Origin: Streptomyces poonensis
GTDB lineage: Bacteria; Actinomycetota; Actinomycetes; Streptomycetales; Streptomycetaceae
Assembly (NCBI RefSeq): GCF_014650915.1
Contig: NZ_BMVW01000024.1
Coordinates: 16,412 to 80,411, forward strand
DNA length: 64,000 nt
Reading direction: 5' to 3'
Shown in pieces: positions 60,227 through 64,000 of the stretch; positions within the stretch are counted from its first letter, which is position 1, and every line of letters starts with the position of its first letter. Below the pieces are notes generated by a model. It saw only the letters and a list, made by a program, of their open reading frames with translations, searched no databases and was not told where the DNA came from. A program made the translations under genes and the position numbers.

Positions 60227-62668
60227 TCATCGAGTGGTCGGCGTCTCGAATTTCTCGAACGAAGCCAAGGCGGATTCGACCGCAGACTGTGTACCTCCCC
60301 GGGTCTCCGCCTCCTCTCGAGATGCCACGGCCTCGGCTCGTGCGGCGAGGTACTCGGCCCAGTGGCGTTGGGCGTAGGCGACCCAGCGGAGTGCGGTGTG
60401 GCGGTGCATCCCGGTCACGTCGGCGACGATCGGGCTGGGGAGATCAGCAGCGAGTGCGGCCAGTGCCGCGTTGCGGGCGGTGCGAACCGGGATGCCGTAC
60501 CGGTTGAGCTTCTGGGTCATGCCGTGCGTCGAGATCGGCTTGCCGGGGACCATGCCCGGGAAGAGCCACCGGGGCCCTGGGCGGACTCGTGAGAGCTGCG
60601 GCCGCAGCTGGGGCTGTTCGGCAAGTTGGCGGAGGAGCTGGGCGAGCATTGGCGGCAGCAGGACGGGGTGGCGGCCCAGGACCAGGTGGGCGTGCTTGTC
60701 GTCGAACTTGAGGTGCTCGGGCGTCAGATGACAGAGACGTTTGGTGGACGGACCGAACAGCAGGGTGATCGCACCGGCAGCTCTGACGTCCGTGGGCAGG
60801 GCATCGTCGGTCAGGCAGCTTTTGAGGAGCGGCCACCGGTCGTCCTCGTCGAGCAGGTCCTGGGGCTCCTGTCTCGGGAGGGAGGGGACCGTGAGTTCGC
60901 GGGTAAGCCGCCGGCTCGTGGTCCAGTTCAGGAAGTAACGGATCAGATAGCGCCGCTGACTGGTGGCTCCGGCGATCCAGTCGTCGATGTGTTCTTGGGC
61001 GAGGTCGGCGAGGATCAGGTCGCGTTGGTCCATCCAAGCGAGGAAGTCCAGGGCGACGCTGACGCGGCGCCGCAGGTCGCGGTCGGCGGAGGCGGGATGG
61101 TGGCGGTAGGCGGCCCGTTGGCGTGCTCGGCGAAGCAGGAACCAGTTCAGGAAGGGGCGGGCGAGGCGGGCGTGTGCGGCCGGCTTGTCCGCGAGTTCGT
61201 GCTCCAGCCAGCCCGGGATGCGTTCGAGGTCCTCATGGCATTCTTCGAAAACGCCTGTGTGCACGAGGAGTTGACGGATGTAGCGTTGGTTCCGGCTGGG
61301 CGGGAGTTTGTCCAGCAGCTCGTGACTGAGCAAGTGGCCGTCGGTTGCGAGCTGGGCGAGGAGCCTGGTGTTCGGGCTCTCCTTGATCCACTGGATGGCA
61401 CGGAACGGTGAGGGAGCGTCCGTCAGCGCGGTCGCGAGCGGTTCCAGCTGTGGGGTGACCGTGCCGTCGGGCCCAGCCAGCAGGGCGTTGACTCGTTCAG
61501 CGAGGACGCAGTGAGCGCATCGGCCGCGGCTATGGGGATTGCCCGCCCGGCCGCACTGCTTGCAGGTGTAGTCGGCGGCGAAGCCGACGCAGGGGCCGCA
61601 GATCTCGGCGCCGTCGTCACCCCGCGCGGTCAGCGGCTGGACTTTGCCGCAGCGAGGGCACTCGGCCGGTGAGCGGAGCACGGCGGTATAGCAGGTCATG
61701 CAGACCGGCCCGATCGGCCATCGAGCGTTGCCCGGCTTGGTTTTGCCGCAGCGGGCGCACGGCTCGCCAGCGCGGTGTCGCTGGTAGCAGGTGGCGCAGA
61801 CCGGCCGGCCATGTGGATCGCGGCTGGTGCAGGGGCGGACCCGGCTGCAGATCGAGCAGGTCACCTCGGGGCTCTGGTAGCAGCCGTCGCAGAGGTCCGG
61901 CTGCCCGTCGCGCGCGTTGCGGGCGATGCGCTTGAGCTTCCCGCACCGACCGCAGAGCCGCCGGGGCCGACGATGGCGGTTGTAGCAGAGGTGACAGACT
62001 GCGCCGTCGTCGTCAACGAGGGCAGCGGCGGCGGTCTTTCCGCAGCTCGCGCAGGTGTGCATCGGGCGCTGCCAGCACTTCATGCACAGCCCTCGGCCGT
62101 CGTCCCGTCGCACCACCGGGTGTCGGAGCTGACCGCAGCCGGCGCACGTCTCGAACGTGGCGGGGTCCGTGCGGTAACAGCGGTGGCAGATCGGTCCCTC
62201 TGGGCGCCGGGCAGTGACGCGCTGACCTTCACGGTGGCAGCGTGCGCAGGTTTCGCGTTTGCGGCTTCGGGCGTCGCACGAACCGCAGAGCCGCCCTTCG
62301 GGGCGAAGCTGCCGCAGGTCAGACCTGATTTTCCCGCAGTGCGCGCATCCGGGGCGAACGACTGGATGTCCGGCTTCGTGCAGCACCTCGGCCAGCCGCA
62401 GCAGGACCGGTGGGCAAAGAGAGCTGCCCGAGGTCAGGGCGTCGGGGTGCGTGGCCATGTGCTCGGCCAGCTCCTCCAGAAATCGAGCGGCCCCGCGGAC
62501 GGGGATCGGCACCGCCGCCTCCAAAACCGCGTTCGCGTCGGCGGTACTGAGGGTCGGCAGAGCCATGGTGACCTGGCCAACGGCGGCGGCCGTGGCAGCT
62601 TCCATCCGCGTCGCCTGCGCGGCAAGACGGGCGACGACCGACGGAGCGGTCGGAGAAGGCGCGGTCAC
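60227..62668 (-). CDS. Multi-zinc-ribbon protein with recombinase-like C-terminus
   Basis: An 813-residue protein. Residues about 105-380 hold roughly ten consecutive CxxC...CxxC units (CAHCGKI, CARCHRE, CAGCGQL, CASCGKT, CGRCGKL, CSICSRV, CARCGKT, CPRCGKV, CKQCGRA), each followed by a C..CY/CW half. The C-terminal part (about 420-790) has a core-binding-like helical region and a tyrosine-recombinase-like segment (HGMTQKLNRYGIPVRTARNAALAAL ... HRHTALRWVAYAQRHWAEYLA in part). The GTG overlaps the XRE stop (GTGA). Such proteins appear in actinobacterial recombinase trios; the ribbons probably bind DNA. Confidence 0.78.
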   Translation of the reverse strand: MTAPSPTAPSVVARLAAQATRMEAATAAAVGQVTMALPTLSTADANAVLEAAVPIPVRGAARFLEELAEHMATHPDALTSGSSLCPPVLLRLAEVLHEAGHPVVRPGCAHCGKIRSDLRQLRPEGRLCGSCDARSRKRETCARCHREGQRVTARRPEGPICHRCYRTDPATFETCAGCGQLRHPVVRRDDGRGLCMKCWQRPMHTCASCGKTAAAALVDDDGAVCHLCYNRHRRPRRLCGRCGKLKRIARNARDGQPDLCDGCYQSPEVTCSICSRVRPCTSRDPHGRPVCATCYQRHRAGEPCARCGKTKPGNARWPIGPVCMTCYTAVLRSPAECPRCGKVQPLTARGDDGAEICGPCVGFAADYTCKQCGRAGNPHSRGRCAHCVLAERVNALLAGPDGTVTPQLEPLATALTDAPSPFRAIQWIKESPNTRLLAQLATDGHLLSHELLDKLPPSRNQRYIRQLLVHTGVFEECHEDLERIPGWLEHELADKPAAHARLARPFLNWFLLRRARQRAAYRHHPASADRDLRRRVSVALDFLAWMDQRDLILADLAQEHIDDWIAGATSQRRYLIRYFLNWTTSRRLTRELTVPSLPRQEPQDLLDEDDRWPLLKSCLTDDALPTDVRAAGAITLLFGPSTKRLCHLTPEHLKFDDKHAHLVLGRHPVLLPPMLAQLLRQLAEQPQLRPQLSRVRPGPRWLFPGMVPGKPISTHGMTQKLNRYGIPVRTARNAALAALAADLPSPIVADVTGMHRHTALRWVAYAQRHWAEYLAARAEAVASREEAETRGGTQSAVESALASFEKFETPTTR

Positions 62669-62991
62669 AGGCCCTCCGGTCGCCGGATCGAGGTCCGGCG
62701 CACGGCCGGAAGCGGGCCGTGCGTCTCACCGCCGGCGGTCTTGCGTACCTCTTGGTTGACGACCTGGACCTCAATGAGGTCGTTGGGCTGGCAGCCGAGG
62801 ATGTCGCACAGAGCCGCGAGGGTGTCCATCGACATCCGCTGCGGCGGCTGCGTGACCAGGCGGTAGACCTGCTCGCGCGAGAGGGTGACGCCCCGCTCGG
62901 CCAGCATCGGCACCAGGTCAGTGGTCTGGAACATCTCCCGGTCGGCCATGAGCTTGCGCAGGTTCCAGCGGTAGCCCATCTTCTTGATCAC
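62665..62991 (-). CDS. XRE-family (Cro/C1) regulator
   Basis: A 108-residue protein with a Cro/C1-type helix-turn-helix: VPMLAERGVTLSREQVYRLV, MSMDTLAALCDILGCQPNDLIEV. A short flexible tail follows. The GTG overlaps the integrase stop (GTGA) and its own stop overlaps the next GTG. It probably regulates the recombinase operon or acts as a recombination cofactor. Confidence 0.85.
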   Translation of the reverse strand: MIKKMGYRWNLRKLMADREMFQTTDLVPMLAERGVTLSREQVYRLVTQPPQRMSMDTLAALCDILGCQPNDLIEVQVVNQEVRKTAGGETHGPLPAVRRTSIRRPEGL

Positions 62992-64000
62992 TTCGGGTCC
63001 TCCCAGATGCCCGGGTAACGCTGGCCCAACTTCTTGTGCACCAGCCGGTTGCGGTACTCGTCCGAGACGCCGGTATAGAGGGCCGTCGTACTGGCATAGC
63101 CGTGACCGGCCTGATCTTGGATGAACCGTTCCGGGTAATCAAATTCGGTCAAATGCGTGATATAGGAATGCCTCAGGCAGTGCAACTCGAGTTCTTCCGG
63201 CAGCTCAGCGGCCTTCTTGGCGGCCGCGAACGCCTCGTTCGCCGACCGGCGCGACAGACGCCCGGAGCGTTCGGTGACCCAGATCGCGGGGTGCTTGCCC
63301 ACGTTGAAGCGGGGCCGGACCTCGGTCAGGTAGTGGTCGAGGTCGTCGACGATCCAGTCCATCTCAGGGACGGTGAAGATGGTGCGGCGCTTGGGCGGGC
63401 TGTCTGGAGGACTTGCCCCAGCGTACGAACACCGCCCCGTGGCGCTTGTATTGCGGGGCCTTCGGATTGCGCCGCAGATCGGCGTGGTTGAGGCCGACGT
63501 TCTCCCGGCGCCGCATGCCGTAGGCGTAGTACGTCTTGAGCAGGGCGGAGTCGCGCATGGCGGTCAACGCACCCTTGCGGCCGCGCTTCCGGATCTCCTC
63601 AACCTGTCCGTCTGCGGCGTCGAACAGGTCCTGGCTCTCGTAGGTCAGCGGCCGACGGCTCGGGTCGCCCTCGTACTCGCTGACGTGGGTGACGGTGTTC
63701 CACTCGTGCAGGATCTGGACCGGCACCTCGCCGAAGCGTTCCTGGCAGACGGACATCCATCCGTAGCGCGGATCGGTGATGAACTCGCAGAACAGCCGCA
63801 GGTGGTTCTGGTAGTTGCGGCCGCTCGCCACCGTGAACGTCGGCGTCTTCGTGCGCAGATGGTCGATGAACGCCTCAAACTCCGCCGGCTGCCACTGCCG
63901 CGGATACTGGTTGGAGAACTCGGCGAACCGGCGGACTAAGCGCGTATCCAGAAGTCTTGCGCGTATCGGAGGGCGGCGCCGTTCAGGGCGGCAGGTGTTG
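62988..64000 (-). pseudogene. Frameshifted site-specific integrase, 5' end beyond the window
   Basis: A tyrosine recombinase with a SAM-like core-binding domain (ASGRNYQNHLRLFCEFI) and a catalytic domain: GMRRRENVGLNHADL (first Arg), LHCLRHSYITHL (HxxR), GHGYASTTALYTG (second His and Tyr). The frame breaks near 63402-63408, between FVRWGKSS and PPKRRTIFTVPEMDW; the two pieces are read separately. It carries a rare TTA codon (near 63927), the bldA-dependent leucine codon in Streptomyces. First gene of the integrase-XRE-zinc ribbon operon. Confidence 0.78.

Noticed and set aside
1..64000. CRISPR arrays, tRNA or rRNA genes
   Set aside because: No regularly spaced direct repeats, cloverleaf-like tRNA or conserved rRNA sequence was noticed on reading; a dedicated scan was not possible.

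Overview
The window is high-GC actinobacterial DNA, most likely Streptomyces or a close relative. Evidence for this is the strong G/C third-position bias, frequent GTG and TTG starts, chains of ATGA/GTGA gene overlaps, and Streptomyces-typical plasmid/ICE families (DUF317, DUF4913, DUF6238, DUF6112 and SCO6880-like proteins). It reads as an accessory island: a defence superlocus, then a T4SS-type integrative conjugative element (ICE), then a mosaic of recombinase modules carrying cargo genes. No rRNA, tRNA or CRISPR array was recognised.

1-26.3 kb, all on the minus strand: defence superlocus. Reading leftwards from 26.3 kb, jetA-jetB-jetC-jetD form a complete Wadjet (SMC/MukBEF-like) plasmid-restriction operon. 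About 370 bp later drmD-drmMI-drmA-drmB-drmC form a complete class 1 DISARM operon in which every junction is an overlap. A 124-residue gene of unknown function, a terminator-like hairpin and a helicase-less type ISP-like nuclease/methyltransferase follow.

26.3-51.6 kb: ICE. The minus strand carries an NlpC/P60 lysozyme-like protein, a pilin-like protein, an NTF2-fold protein, a VirB6-like protein, an SCO6880-like protein, a VirB4 ATPase and a TraD/VirD4 coupling protein, then a C5 cytosine methyltransferase and a DnaB-N-domain protein. Between virB4 and traD lies a string of small plasmid-type genes (31-40 kb), many of them apparently broken by single-base deletions, nonsense codons or lost start codons. 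No relaxase or replication initiator was seen. At 48.4-48.55 kb a 42-bp-armed inverted repeat places two near-identical -35/-10 promoters back to back. One fires leftwards into the conjugation operon and one rightwards into a DNA methyltransferase followed by DUF4913, RelE-like and other genes.

51.8-64 kb: mosaic flank. It holds a SLOG-family (YspA-like) gene, a Schlafen/AlbA_2 protein next to an unrecognised 481-residue gene, remnants of a tyrosine recombinase with its coiled-coil partner, and a second recombinase module: a frameshifted integrase, an XRE regulator and a multi-zinc-ribbon recombinase-like protein joined by GTGA overlaps. That module is followed by a HEPN-type protein with a zinc-binding C-terminus, a candidate RNase effector. 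The strongest leads are the tandem Wadjet/DISARM/ISP locus, JetC's altered ATPase motifs, the symmetric divergent promoter, the HEPN protein on the recombinase trio, and the cluster of disrupted genes.
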